From an uncultured Blautia sp. (GTDB taxonomy: Bacteria > Bacillota > Clostridia > Lachnospirales > Lachnospiraceae): a stretch of DNA of 6,491 nucleotides. The stretch spans positions 1 through 6,491 of the forward strand of contig URYM01000102.1 of NCBI GenBank assembly GCA_900552095.1. Direction: 5' to 3'. Below, piece after piece: positions 1-6,339 of the stretch. The notes beneath the pieces are model-generated. The model was not told where the DNA came from. It was given only the letters and a program-made list of their open reading frames with translations, and searched no databases. Position 1 is the stretch's first letter. Each line of letters starts with the position of its first letter. The translations under genes and the position numbers were made by a program.

Positions 1-27
1 GGGCTCGGAGATGTGTATAAGAGACAG
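1..27 (+). other. Untrimmed Nextera transposase adapter (read 2 / i7 side)
   Basis: These bases match the 3' part of the Illumina Nextera read-2 adapter. They end in the 19-base Tn5 mosaic end AGATGTGTATAAGAGACAG (9-27), preceded by GGGCTCGG. This is library-construction DNA and not genomic. Real sequence starts at about 28, so nothing biological should be read into the first 27 bases, and the degV fragment should not be extended into them. Confidence 0.98.
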
Positions 28-29
28 AC

Positions 30-587
30 AGTGCGCAGCTGGGGAGAAGCCTGCTTCTGGAAAACCACCCGGATAAACAGGTCTATGTATTTAATTCCCG
101 CAGCGCTTCCGCAGGGGAGACGCTGATCGCCGAGAAGATCCGGGAATGTGAGGAGGCGGGGATGAGCTTCCGCCAGGTGATCGATACGGTGGAGCAGTAT
201 ATTGCCGGCCAGCATACGTATTTTGTTCTGGAGAATCTGGATACCTTAAGAAAGAACGGGAGGCTCAGCAAAGTGAAAGCGTTTGCGGCCTCGGCGCTTC
301 GGATCAAACCGGTGATGGGTTCCACGCCGGAGGGTGAGATCCAGCCGCTGGATCAGGCCAGAGGAATTAATAAAGCGCTGGTGAAGATGGTAGACTGCGT
401 GGTGAAGGATGCAGAACACACGGAAAAGAAGATTCTGGGGATTGCTCACTGCAACTGTCCGGAGAGGGCGGCCATGGTGAGGGATGCCATTATGGAGAAA
501 ATACCGGTGGCGGGCTGTATCCTGCAGGATACGGCGGGAGTCAGCTCCATGTATGCCAATGACGGCGGAGTGATCGTGGCGATCTGA
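30..587 (+). CDS. DegV family protein, C-terminal part (5' truncated)
   Basis: The open frame begins at the fragment end and runs to TGA at 585-587, giving about 185 residues of a protein normally around 280-290 long. The N-terminal third is therefore missing. DegV proteins are cytosolic two-domain proteins that bind a fatty acid; in Firmicutes some act as FakB, presenting fatty acids to the kinase FakA. The visible signatures are VYVFNSRSASAGE, just after the fragment start (family core V.D S.SAS.G), then HTYFVLENLDTLRKNGRLSK followed by ALRIKPV, the classic DegV block. The end of the protein reads SSMYANDGGVIVAI, where many family members have an H.GPG motif. I take this to be a clade variant and not damage. 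The true start is not in the window, so ATG at 162 is internal. A promoter follows directly and no terminator is visible. Whether it is a true FakB partner or another DegV paralogue cannot be decided from this fragment. Confidence 0.93.
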   Translation, partial: SAQLGRSLLLENHPDKQVYVFNSRSASAGETLIAEKIRECEEAGMSFRQVIDTVEQYIAGQHTYFVLENLDTLRKNGRLSKVKAFAASALRIKPVMGSTPEGEIQPLDQARGINKALVKMVDCVVKDAEHTEKKILGIAHCNCPERAAMVRDAIMEKIPVAGCILQDTAGVSSMYANDGGVIVAI

Positions 588-590
588 TAC

Positions 591-619
591 TTTTCAAATG
601 AGGGAAGTTATGGTATAAT
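591..619 (+). promoter_or_regulatory. Predicted sigma-A promoter, extended -10, for the 78-residue membrane protein gene
   Basis: A perfect extended -10, TGGTATAAT, lies at 611-619 (TATAAT at 614-619). A weak -35, TTTTCA (4 of 6 to consensus), lies at 591-596 with a 17-base spacer. A TGn extension commonly compensates for a poor -35. The predicted start point near 626 gives a leader of about 70 bases before the ATG at 698. It begins just after the degV stop codon, so the small gene probably has its own transcription. Confidence 0.75.
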
Positions 620-632
620 AAAAGGCAGTTCA

Positions 633-648
633 GGCGGCATCTGCCGCC
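633..648 (+). other. GC-rich hairpin in the 5' leader of the small membrane protein gene
   Basis: GGCGGCA (633-639) and TGCCGCC (642-648) are perfect inverted arms with a two-base gap, in practice a six-pair stem with a four-base loop. A weaker TCCC-TGC-GGGA stem follows at 652-662. No U-run follows, so this is unlikely to be a degV terminator. It sits between the predicted start of transcription and the ribosome binding site, and may simply stabilise the leader. Confidence 0.55.
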
Positions 649-697
649 ATGTCCCTGCGGGAAGCGGGGAAAATATACCAGGAGAGGAAGCACAGTT

Positions 698-934
698 ATG
701 AGCCAGGAAAAGGTAGACCGGTATAAAGAAAAGAAATATAACCGTCAGAAATTGATGAAGCGGGAGAAATGGGTGCGCCGTCTGGAGTACACCGCAGCCG
801 CTCTTGTGGCAGCAGCCATGGTGGGCTGGTTTGGATATTCCGTCTATGAGAAGGCGCAGAATTCCAGGGAACCGGTGACTTATGAGATGGAATGTACGGC
901 GGTAAATGATTATCTGAACACGCTGAATGCCTGA
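698..934 (+). CDS. Small single-pass membrane protein of unknown function (78 residues)
   Basis: I do not recognise a named family. The first 28 residues are very basic (EKVDRYKEKKYNRQKLMKREKWVRR). They are followed by one hydrophobic segment at about residues 30-50 (YTAAALVAAAMVGWFGYSVY) and then a short mixed, acidic tail with one cysteine. By the positive-inside rule the basic N-terminus should be cytosolic and the tail outside. No cleavable signal peptide site is obvious. The ATG is preceded by GGAGAGG (681-687) at about ten bases, inside a leader with its own promoter, so the gene call is good despite its size. It stands alone: degV ends upstream and a strong terminator follows. Its role is unknown; the shape would suit a small membrane anchor or an accessory subunit of a membrane complex, but nothing in the context points to one. 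Confidence 0.8.
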   Translation: MSQEKVDRYKEKKYNRQKLMKREKWVRRLEYTAAALVAAAMVGWFGYSVYEKAQNSREPVTYEMECTAVNDYLNTLNA

Positions 935-991
935 CGGGAAAACGGACGGATCCGGATGGATCCGGCGGGTAAAAACGGTGAAAAGAAAAAA

Positions 992-1030
992 GTCCCCGGA
1001 ATATAGAAATATACTCCGGGGGATTTTGTT
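992..1030. terminator. Bidirectional intrinsic terminator between the convergent small gene and csp
   Basis: TCCCCGGA (993-1000) pairs with TCCGGGGG (1015-1022) with a terminal T.G wobble. After one A.C mismatch an inner TATA/TATA stem (1002-1005, 1010-1013) is closed by a GAAA tetraloop (1006-1009). On the plus strand the stem is followed by ATTTTGTTGT. On the minus strand it is followed by a longer U-rich tail, the complement of the A-rich stretch 981-991. Both neighbouring genes converge on it, so one hairpin can end both transcripts. The minus-strand tail is the stronger of the two. Confidence 0.88.
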
Positions 1031-1035
1031 GTCTA

Positions 1036-1067
1036 TTAATTTACTTTGCGAAAACGAAGTGAATTAA
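1036..1067. repeat. AT-rich inverted repeat overlapping the csp stop codon
   Basis: TTAATTTACTT (1036-1046) and AAGTGAATTAA (1057-1067) form an 11-pair stem on the plus strand, with one T.G wobble, extendable by T.G and G-C pairs to leave a CGAAAA loop. On the minus strand the wobbles become A.C mismatches, so the RNA hairpin is better in the plus direction. The csp stop codon (1064-1066, minus) lies in one arm. It sits beside the bidirectional terminator and may back it up or stabilise a 3' end. No U-run follows it. Confidence 0.6.
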
Positions 1068-1264
1068 AGCTTAACAACATTGGATGCCTGCATGCCACGG
1101 GCACCTTCGGTCAGATCGTAGGTCACAGCCTGACCTTCATCCAGAGATTTGAATCCTTCACCCTGGATTGCGGAGAAGTGTACGAAAACATCAGCTCCGT
1201 CTTCGCCAGTAATAAATCCGTAGCCTTTTTCAGCGTTGAACCATTTTACTGTTCCTTTGTTCAT
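1064..1264 (-). CDS. csp: Cold-shock domain protein (CspA/CspB family)
   Basis: This is a 66-residue single cold-shock domain, the usual family size. It is a cytosolic single-stranded RNA/DNA-binding protein that melts mRNA structure and assists transcription and translation, particularly in the cold. The five-strand OB-fold signatures are complete: KGTVKWFN at 3-10, RNP1 KGYGFIT at 13-19, RNP2 VFVHF at 26-30, and the C-terminal [12 protein letters not shown] at 52-63. Most relatives have GPQAANV here, so the methionine in place of proline at residue 58 is a mild oddity. The start is fixed by a strong ATGGAGGTAAC ribosome site (1270-1280 on the complement) and by the canonical [10 protein letters not shown] start. 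It is monocistronic, transcribed opposite to its neighbours, and has its own promoter, a long untranslated leader and a terminator. Which csp paralogue it is cannot be told. Confidence 0.98.
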   Translation of the reverse strand: MNKGTVKWFNAEKGYGFITGEDGADVFVHFSAIQGEGFKSLDEGQAVTYDLTEGARGMQASNVVKL

Positions 1265-1389
1265 TTGACGTTACCTCCATTACAAATAATACAGATTGGA
1301 TAAAAAAGAAGCAACCGATCAAAGACTATACTGAAATAAGAATCTTTCATCGCTTGCTGATGTTCTATTATCCAATAAACAGTTTGACA
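1265..1389 (-). promoter_or_regulatory. Long 5' untranslated leader of csp with ribosome binding site
   Basis: From the predicted start point near 1389 to the ATG there are about 125 untranslated bases. Long leaders of this kind are typical of cold-shock mRNAs, where they control stability and translation with temperature. A strong GGAGG site (complement of 1275-1279) lies about ten bases before the start codon. Nine-base arms ATTGGATAA and TTATCCAAT (1295-1303 and 1368-1376) could pair and enclose a 64-base loop. I cannot fold the RNA, so a thermosensing role is inference from gene type only. Confidence 0.6.
1295..1376. repeat. Nine-base perfect inverted repeat within the csp leader
   Basis: ATTGGATAA at 1295-1303 is the exact reverse complement of TTATCCAAT at 1368-1376. 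In the csp mRNA the arms sit near the 5' end and about 15 bases upstream of the ribosome site, so pairing would fold most of the leader into one domain. The pair interleaves with the other inverted repeat at 1327-1401. Confidence 0.6.
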
Positions 1390-1401
1390 TTATTCAGTAT
1401 A
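1327..1401. repeat. Imperfect inverted repeat that includes the csp -10 box
   Basis: TATACTGAAATAA (1327-1339) and TTATTCAGTATA (1390-1401) are inverted copies with a single inserted base. The right copy contains the csp -10 box (1396-1401, read on the minus strand) and lies mostly upstream of the predicted csp start point, so it is hardly present in csp mRNA. If it has a function it is more likely at DNA level, for example as paired operator half-sites, or it may be the remnant of a duplicated promoter segment. Confidence 0.5.
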
Positions 1402-1413
1402 AGACTCTAAAAT
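1384..1413 (+). promoter_or_regulatory. Predicted sigma-A promoter of the pyrimidine operon
   Basis: A perfect TTGACA -35 lies at 1384-1389 and TAAAAT (5 of 6) at 1408-1413, with an 18-base spacer. The predicted start is near 1420, leaving a leader of about 84 bases before pyrC. The -35 lies on the predicted csp start point. A second possible -10, TATGAT at 1459-1464, lacks a convincing -35 and is less likely. Confidence 0.65.
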
Positions 1414-1424
1414 AAAAAAGTCAA
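1396..1424 (-). promoter_or_regulatory. Strong sigma-A promoter of csp
   Basis: Read on the minus strand, TTGACT (complement of 1419-1424) and TATACT (complement of 1396-1401) are each 5 of 6 to consensus with an ideal 17-base spacer. The spacer is very A/T-rich. The predicted start lies near 1389. The position suits the csp gene downstream on the same strand, and the -35 covers the predicted start point of the opposing pyr promoter. Confidence 0.82.
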
Positions 1425-1459
1425 TAGGAAAAGGCTTTATTTTAGAAAGAAATTCGTGT

Positions 1460-1507
1460 ATGATGGAGGAAGAGAAAACTTATACCAAGAGAGGGCTGTT
1501 AAGATGA
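1460..1507 (+). CDS. Possible 15-codon leader peptide overlapping the pyrC start
   Basis: ATG at 1460 opens a frame for MMEEEKTYTKRGLLR that stops at TGA 1505-1507. The stop overlaps the pyrC ATG (1504-1506) as ATGA, the classic arrangement for translational coupling. The frame lies wholly inside the predicted pyr leader and contains the pyrC ribosome site (AGAGAGGG, 1488-1495). Against it, the only upstream Shine-Dalgarno candidate is weak (AGAAAG, 1444-1449), and short frames arise easily by chance. No pyrimidine-sensing feature is evident in the peptide. Confidence 0.3.
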   Translation: MMEEEKTYTKRGLLR

Positions 1508-2781
1508 GGATTTGGATTAAAAACGGACGGATCCTGGATCCGGCATCCAGGCGGGATGAGATTGCAGATCTGTATGTGGAAGGCGGTAAGATAGCCAAAG
1601 CAGAGAAGGGAAAAGAAGAGACTGCGGACCGGGTTATCGATGCCGGCGGGTGTTATGTGGTTCCCGGTTTTATTGACCTTCACGTTCATCTGCGGGATCC
1701 GGGACAGACGTATAAAGAAGATGTGGAGACAGGCGGAAAGGCGGCGGCGGCCGGCGGGTTTACCACCATTGTGGCCATGCCCAACACGAAACCGGTGATC
1801 GACTGTGATACCCGCGTCAGCTATGTGCTGAATAAGGCAAAGGAAGTATCCCCCGTTCATGTACTGCAGGCAGGAGCGATCACGATGGGACAGAAAGGGG
1901 AAGAACTGACTGATATCAGGAAGATGGCGGAGACCGGAATCCCGGCCATCAGCGAGGATGGGAAATCCGTGATGAATTCCCAGCTGTACCGGGAAGCCAT
2001 GCAGGAGGCGGCAGATCTGAAAATCCCGGTGCTGGCTCACTGTGAGGATATCGATCTGGTAAACGGCGGCTGTATGAATGATGATGAGAAAGCGCGGGAA
2101 TTTGGTCTTCCGGGGATCACCAACTCGGTGGAAAATGCCATTGTGGCGAGAGATATTATTCTGGCGGAAGATACCGGAGTTCATCTGCATCTGTGTCACT
2201 GTTCCACAAAAGAGAGTGTGGAGATGGTGCGCATGGCAAAGAAGAAAAAAATTTCGGTGAGCGCGGAAGTATGCCCGCATCATTTTACCCTGTCCACAGA
2301 GGACATGGTGCAGGGAGACGCTAATTATAAGATGAATCCTCCTTTAAGGACCAGGGCAGATGTGGAAGCCCTGAGAAAGGGACTCAAAGACGGGACGATC
2401 GAGGTGATCAGTACGGATCATGCGCCCCATTCCCGGGAAGAGAAGAGCCGCTCCATGCTGACGGCGCCTTTTGGCATCGTCGGACTGGAGACCAGCGTGG
2501 GTCTGACGATCACGGAGCTGGTTAAAACAGGCATTCTGACTCCCATGCAGATGGTTGAGAAAATGAGCTTCAATCCGGCGAAGATCCTGCACAGCAAAGC
2601 CGGGACGTTAAAAGAAGGACGGGCAGCGGATATCGCGATCATCGATCCGGATGCGGAGTGGACGGTAAATCCGGAAAAGTTCCGCTCCAAAGGAAAGAAT
2701 ACGCCTTTTGCGGGCAGAAAATTAAAAGGGAAAGTGCTGTATACAATCTGTGACGGCAGAATCGTATACGAAGCAGAATAA
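1504..2781 (+). CDS. pyrC: Dihydroorotase, class I (PyrC)
   Basis: This 425-residue cytosolic metalloenzyme catalyses reversible ring closure of N-carbamoyl-L-aspartate to dihydroorotate, step three of UMP synthesis. The amidohydrolase fold is clear. It has HVHLRDPG with zinc ligands H60 and H62 and substrate-binding R64, D152 in SEDGKSV, H179 in LAHCED, H232 in LHLCHCST and catalytic D305 in STDHAPH. These correspond to the ligand set of the Bacillus-type enzyme, in which an aspartate (D152 here) bridges the metals in place of a carboxylated lysine. NPPLR (278-282) is also present. Length and motifs fit an active type I enzyme and not the shorter E. coli type. ATG 1504 is chosen because GAGAGGG lies eight bases upstream and MRIWIKNGRILDP is the natural family start; a GTG 48 bases upstream would add an unsupported extension. 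It is the first gene of the operon, 19 bases before pyrF. Confidence 0.98.
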   Translation: MRIWIKNGRILDPASRRDEIADLYVEGGKIAKAEKGKEETADRVIDAGGCYVVPGFIDLHVHLRDPGQTYKEDVETGGKAAAAGGFTTIVAMPNTKPVIDCDTRVSYVLNKAKEVSPVHVLQAGAITMGQKGEELTDIRKMAETGIPAISEDGKSVMNSQLYREAMQEAADLKIPVLAHCEDIDLVNGGCMNDDEKAREFGLPGITNSVENAIVARDIILAEDTGVHLHLCHCSTKESVEMVRMAKKKKISVSAEVCPHHFTLSTEDMVQGDANYKMNPPLRTRADVEALRKGLKDGTIEVISTDHAPHSREEKSRSMLTAPFGIVGLETSVGLTITELVKTGILTPMQMVEKMSFNPAKILHSKAGTLKEGRAADIAIIDPDAEWTVNPEKFRSKGKNTPFAGRKLKGKVLYTICDGRIVYEAE

Positions 2782-2800
2782 GGAAAGGACGACAGAAAAG

Positions 2801-3730
<930 letters not shown>

Positions 3731-3746
3731 GCAGGAGAGAAAAAAG

Positions 3747-4517
3747 ATGAAAAGCAAGAGAATCTGTAAGATTATTTCTCAGGAACAGATCGGAACCGGA
3801 ATTTTCAGCATGTGGCTGGAAGCGGGGGAGATCGCGGAGGCGGCCTGCCCGGGGCAGTTTGTATCTCTGTACAGCCGGGATAAGAGCAGGATGCTGCCAA
3901 GACCGATCAGTATCTGTGAAATTGGCAGGGAAGAGAAGAAACTCCGCCTTGTTTACCGGGTGGCCGGAAAGGGGACGGAAGAATTTTCCGGACTGAAGGC
4001 GGGGGATGAGATAGAGGTTATGGGGCCTCTGGGAAATGGATTCCCGTTACAGGAGGCAGAGGGAAAGAAAATTTTTCTCATCGGCGGAGGAATCGGAATC
4101 CCGCCCATGCTGGAGACTGCAAAAGCGCTGAATGGAGAAAAAAAGATCATTGCCGGCTACCGGGATGAACTGTTTCTGACAGAAGAACTGAAAAAAGCGG
4201 GGGATTTCTATCCTGCGACAGAAGATGGAAGCGCAGGAACCAGGGGAAATGTGCTGGACGCGATCCGGGAAAAAAATCTTGAGGCGGATGTGATCTTCGC
4301 CTGCGGGCCCACCCCCATGCTGCGGGCGGTTAAGGCTTATGCAGAGGAGAAGAACATTGCCTGCTGGATCTCCATGGAAGAAAAGATGGCCTGCGGGATC
4401 GGAGCCTGCCTGGCCTGTGTGTGCCAGTCCAGAGAAGTGGACGGGCATTCCCACGTACACAATAAGAGGATCTGCAAGGATGGTCCCGTATTTCCTGCAT
4501 CGGAGGTGGAACTGTAA
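3747..4517 (+). CDS. pyrK: Dihydroorotate dehydrogenase B, electron-transfer subunit (PyrK)
   Basis: This 256-residue FAD and [2Fe-2S] flavoprotein forms a heterotetramer with the class 1B PyrD. It passes electrons from dihydroorotate to NAD+. Domain order is a ferredoxin-reductase-like FAD barrel with RPISI at 52-56 and GKGTEEF at 75-81, an NAD-binding lobe with GGGIGIPPM at 113-121 and FACGPTPML at 184-192, and a C-terminal iron-sulfur segment. The cluster ligands are C216, C221, C224 and C243 in EEKMACGIGACLACVC plus RICKDGPVF, matching the family pattern. ATG 3747 is chosen because AGGAGAGA lies about six bases upstream (3733-3740); the open frame further upstream overlaps pyrF. Its stop shares one base with the pyrD start (TAATG), and the pyrD ribosome site lies inside its last codons, which suggests coupled, matched synthesis of the two subunits. 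Confidence 0.98.
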   Translation: MKSKRICKIISQEQIGTGIFSMWLEAGEIAEAACPGQFVSLYSRDKSRMLPRPISICEIGREEKKLRLVYRVAGKGTEEFSGLKAGDEIEVMGPLGNGFPLQEAEGKKIFLIGGGIGIPPMLETAKALNGEKKIIAGYRDELFLTEELKKAGDFYPATEDGSAGTRGNVLDAIREKNLEADVIFACGPTPMLRAVKAYAEEKNIACWISMEEKMACGIGACLACVCQSREVDGHSHVHNKRICKDGPVFPASEVEL

Positions 4518-5419
4518 TGAATACAAAAGTAAAGATCGCCGGTGTGGAACTGAAAAATCCGGTTATGACAGCTTCCGGAACCTTCGGGAGCGGAGCAGAG
4601 TACAGTGAATTTATGGATCTGAGCCTTCTGGGAGCGGTGGCGACCAAGGGGGTGGCCAATGTGCCATGGCCGGGCAATCCCACGCCCCGCATTGCGGAAA
4701 CCTGCGGCGGCATGTTAAATGCGATCGGACTGCAGAATCCCGGAATGGAGGTTTTCTGTGAGAGGGACATTCCTTTTCTGAAGAAATATGATACAAAGAT
4801 TGTGGTAAATGTCTGCGGAAGGAGCGTGGAAGATTACTGCGAAGTGATTGAGCGCCTGGCAGAGGAACCGGTGGATCTGCTGGAGATCAATATTTCCTGC
4901 CCCAATGTAAAGGAAGGCGGGATCGCCTTCGGACAGAACCCGAAAGCGGCAGAGGAGATCACCTCTGCGGTTAAAAAAGTGGCCAGACAGCCGGTTATCA
5001 TGAAGCTGAGCCCCAATGTGACGGATATCACAGAGATGGCAAGGGCGGTGGAGGCCGGAGGTGCAGATGCGGTATCGCTGATCAATACCCTTACCGGCAT
5101 GAAAATCGATGTGGCGCGGCGGACATTTGCCATCGCCAATAAGACGGCGGGGCTGTCAGGTCCGGCAGTGAAGCCGGTGGCGGTGCGGATGGTTTATCAG
5201 GTGGCAAATGCGGTAAAACTTCCCATTATCGGTATGGGAGGAATCGCCACAGCGGAGGATGCGCTGGAATTTATTCTGGCAGGAGCCACCGCCGTGTCCG
5301 TGGGAACGGCAAGTTTCCGCAATCCCTGCGCCGCTGCGGAAGTGGCTGCCGGCATTGAGGAATATATGAGAAATCAGAAAGTCGCGGATATAAAGGACTT
5401 GATTGGAGCCGTGAAGTAA
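4517..5419 (+). CDS. pyrD: Dihydroorotate dehydrogenase B, catalytic subunit (PyrD, class 1B)
   Basis: This 300-residue cytosolic FMN-dependent TIM-barrel enzyme oxidises dihydroorotate to orotate and hands electrons to PyrK. Diagnostic residues are the active-site C128 in EINISCPNVKEGG (cysteine marks class 1, serine would mark the membrane-bound class 2), K44 in VATKGV, NAIGLQNPG at 68-76, K163 in MKLSPNVTD, and the FMN phosphate site GMGGIATAED (239-248) and VGTASF (262-267). There is no N-terminal membrane segment. Pairing with pyrK confirms class 1B and NAD+ as electron acceptor, which suits an anaerobe without relying on quinones. The start overlaps the pyrK stop by one base, with GGAGG at 4502-4506 ten bases upstream. 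The gene is intact and of normal length. Confidence 0.98.
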   Translation: MNTKVKIAGVELKNPVMTASGTFGSGAEYSEFMDLSLLGAVATKGVANVPWPGNPTPRIAETCGGMLNAIGLQNPGMEVFCERDIPFLKKYDTKIVVNVCGRSVEDYCEVIERLAEEPVDLLEINISCPNVKEGGIAFGQNPKAAEEITSAVKKVARQPVIMKLSPNVTDITEMARAVEAGGADAVSLINTLTGMKIDVARRTFAIANKTAGLSGPAVKPVAVRMVYQVANAVKLPIIGMGGIATAEDALEFILAGATAVSVGTASFRNPCAAAEVAAGIEEYMRNQKVADIKDLIGAVK

Positions 5420-5455
5420 GGTAAAATGGTAGGAAAAACGATCGGGAGGCAGGAA

Positions 5456-6136
5456 ATGGAAGGCTATAAACAGGAATTTATTGAATTTATGGTTGACTGC
5501 GGCGTGCTGAAGTTCGGCGAGTTTACGCTGAAGAGCGGAAGAAAATCTCCGTTTTTTATGAACGCAGGCGGCTACGTGACAGGCGCCCAGTTAAAGAAAC
5601 TGGGAGAATATTACGCAAAGGCGATTCACGACACCTATGGGGATGAGTTTGACGTGCTTTTCGGGCCGGCTTACAAGGGAATTCCCTTAAGCGTGGTGAC
5701 AGCCATCGCTTACAGTGAGCTGTACGGGAAGGAAGTTCGTTACTGTTCTGACCGGAAGGAAGAAAAGGATCACGGGGCAGATAAGGGAAGCTTTCTGGGA
5801 AGCAAGTTAAAAGACGGCGACCGGGTTATCATGATCGAGGATGTGACTACCTCGGGAAAATCCATGGAGGAGACCGTGCCCAAGGTCAGAGGTGCGGCTG
5901 AGGTAGAGATCGTGGGTCTTATGGTGTCCCTGAACCGGATGGAAGTAGGAAAGGGCGGAGAAAAATGTGCCCTGGATGAAGTGCGTGATCTGTACGGATT
6001 CCCCACAGCGGCGATCGTGGATATGGCGGAAGTGACGGAATATCTGTACAACCGTGAAATAAACGGAACCGTTCTGATCGATGATGCGGTAAAAGCGTCT
6101 ATCGATGCATATTATGAGCAGTACGGGGCAAAATAA
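5456..6136 (+). CDS. pyrE: Orotate phosphoribosyltransferase (PyrE)
   Basis: This 226-residue cytosolic type I phosphoribosyltransferase condenses orotate with PRPP to give OMP, the step before PyrF. Visible motifs are FTLKSGRKSPFF (23-34, with K26 and the phenylalanine pair that stacks on orotate), GPAYKGIPLS (70-79), the mobile catalytic loop YCSDRKEEKDHG (96-107) and the PRPP loop VIMIEDVTTSGKS (124-136). Functional enzymes act as dimers in which the loop reaches across to the partner. I choose ATG 5456 because GGGAGG lies six bases upstream (5444-5449); an in-frame ATG at 5426 would add ten residues and has only a weak AAGG before it. The gap of 36 bases after pyrD holds no terminator, so it is the fifth gene of the operon. 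Confidence 0.97.
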   Translation: MEGYKQEFIEFMVDCGVLKFGEFTLKSGRKSPFFMNAGGYVTGAQLKKLGEYYAKAIHDTYGDEFDVLFGPAYKGIPLSVVTAIAYSELYGKEVRYCSDRKEEKDHGADKGSFLGSKLKDGDRVIMIEDVTTSGKSMEETVPKVRGAAEVEIVGLMVSLNRMEVGKGGEKCALDEVRDLYGFPTAAIVDMAEVTEYLYNREINGTVLIDDAVKASIDAYYEQYGAK

Positions 6137-6174
6137 GAGCCGGCGAAAGAGCCTGGAAAAAGGAGGATGTGTTG

Positions 6175-6339
6175 ATGTTTTTTCAGGATAATGAAAAAGT
6201 ATATCATACTCTTTCCGGGGCAGGCGCAGGAAGCCTGACTCTGGGAATTATTGTTCTGGTGACGGGGATCGTGTCAGGAGTGCTGATGATCGTCAACGGC
6301 GCCAGGCTTCTGAGAAGAAAGAAGGATATTACGATCTGA
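6175..6339 (+). CDS. Small single-pass membrane protein, 54 residues, unknown function
   Basis: This frame encodes MFFQDNEKVY followed by a glycine-rich stretch, a hydrophobic helix at about residues 19-42 (SLTLGIIVLVTGIVSGVLMIV) and a basic end ARLLRRKKDITI. The positive-inside rule predicts the C-terminus in the cytosol and the short N-terminus outside. The ribosome site AGGAGG (6161-6166) is a perfect match at a spacing of eight bases, which strongly supports translation. Regular G/A spacing in the helix (GAGAGS, TGIVSG) would suit helix packing against a partner. It lies 38 bases after pyrE with no terminator and overlaps the next gene by one base (TGATG), so it appears to be in the same transcript. 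I do not recognise a family. Any link to pyrimidine metabolism is only positional. Confidence 0.72.
   Translation: MFFQDNEKVYHTLSGAGAGSLTLGIIVLVTGIVSGVLMIVNGARLLRRKKDITI

Noticed and set aside
633..648. degV transcription terminator
   Set aside because: The GC stem is strong but no U-run follows, and a promoter lies upstream of it at 591-619; a leader hairpin of the next gene is the simpler reading.
1046..1303. Plus-strand 85-codon open frame across the cold-shock gene
   Set aside because: It is antisense to a textbook csp gene whose RNP1 and RNP2 motifs are intact on the minus strand.
1420..1503. PyrR-type attenuator or uridine-responsive riboswitch before pyrC
   Set aside because: I see no terminator/antiterminator pair or PyrR binding loop; the leader is short, A-rich and without GC stems.
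1480..2283. Long minus-strand open frame of 267 codons opposite pyrC
   Set aside because: It lies entirely antisense to an intact pyrC, has a low-complexity His/Arg-rich product with no recognisable domain, and no suitable ribosome site; it is a shadow of pyrC codon use.
5426..5455. Ten-residue N-terminal extension of PyrE from ATG 5426
   Set aside because: The ATG at 5456 has a much better ribosome site (GGGAGG at six bases) and yields the normal family start.
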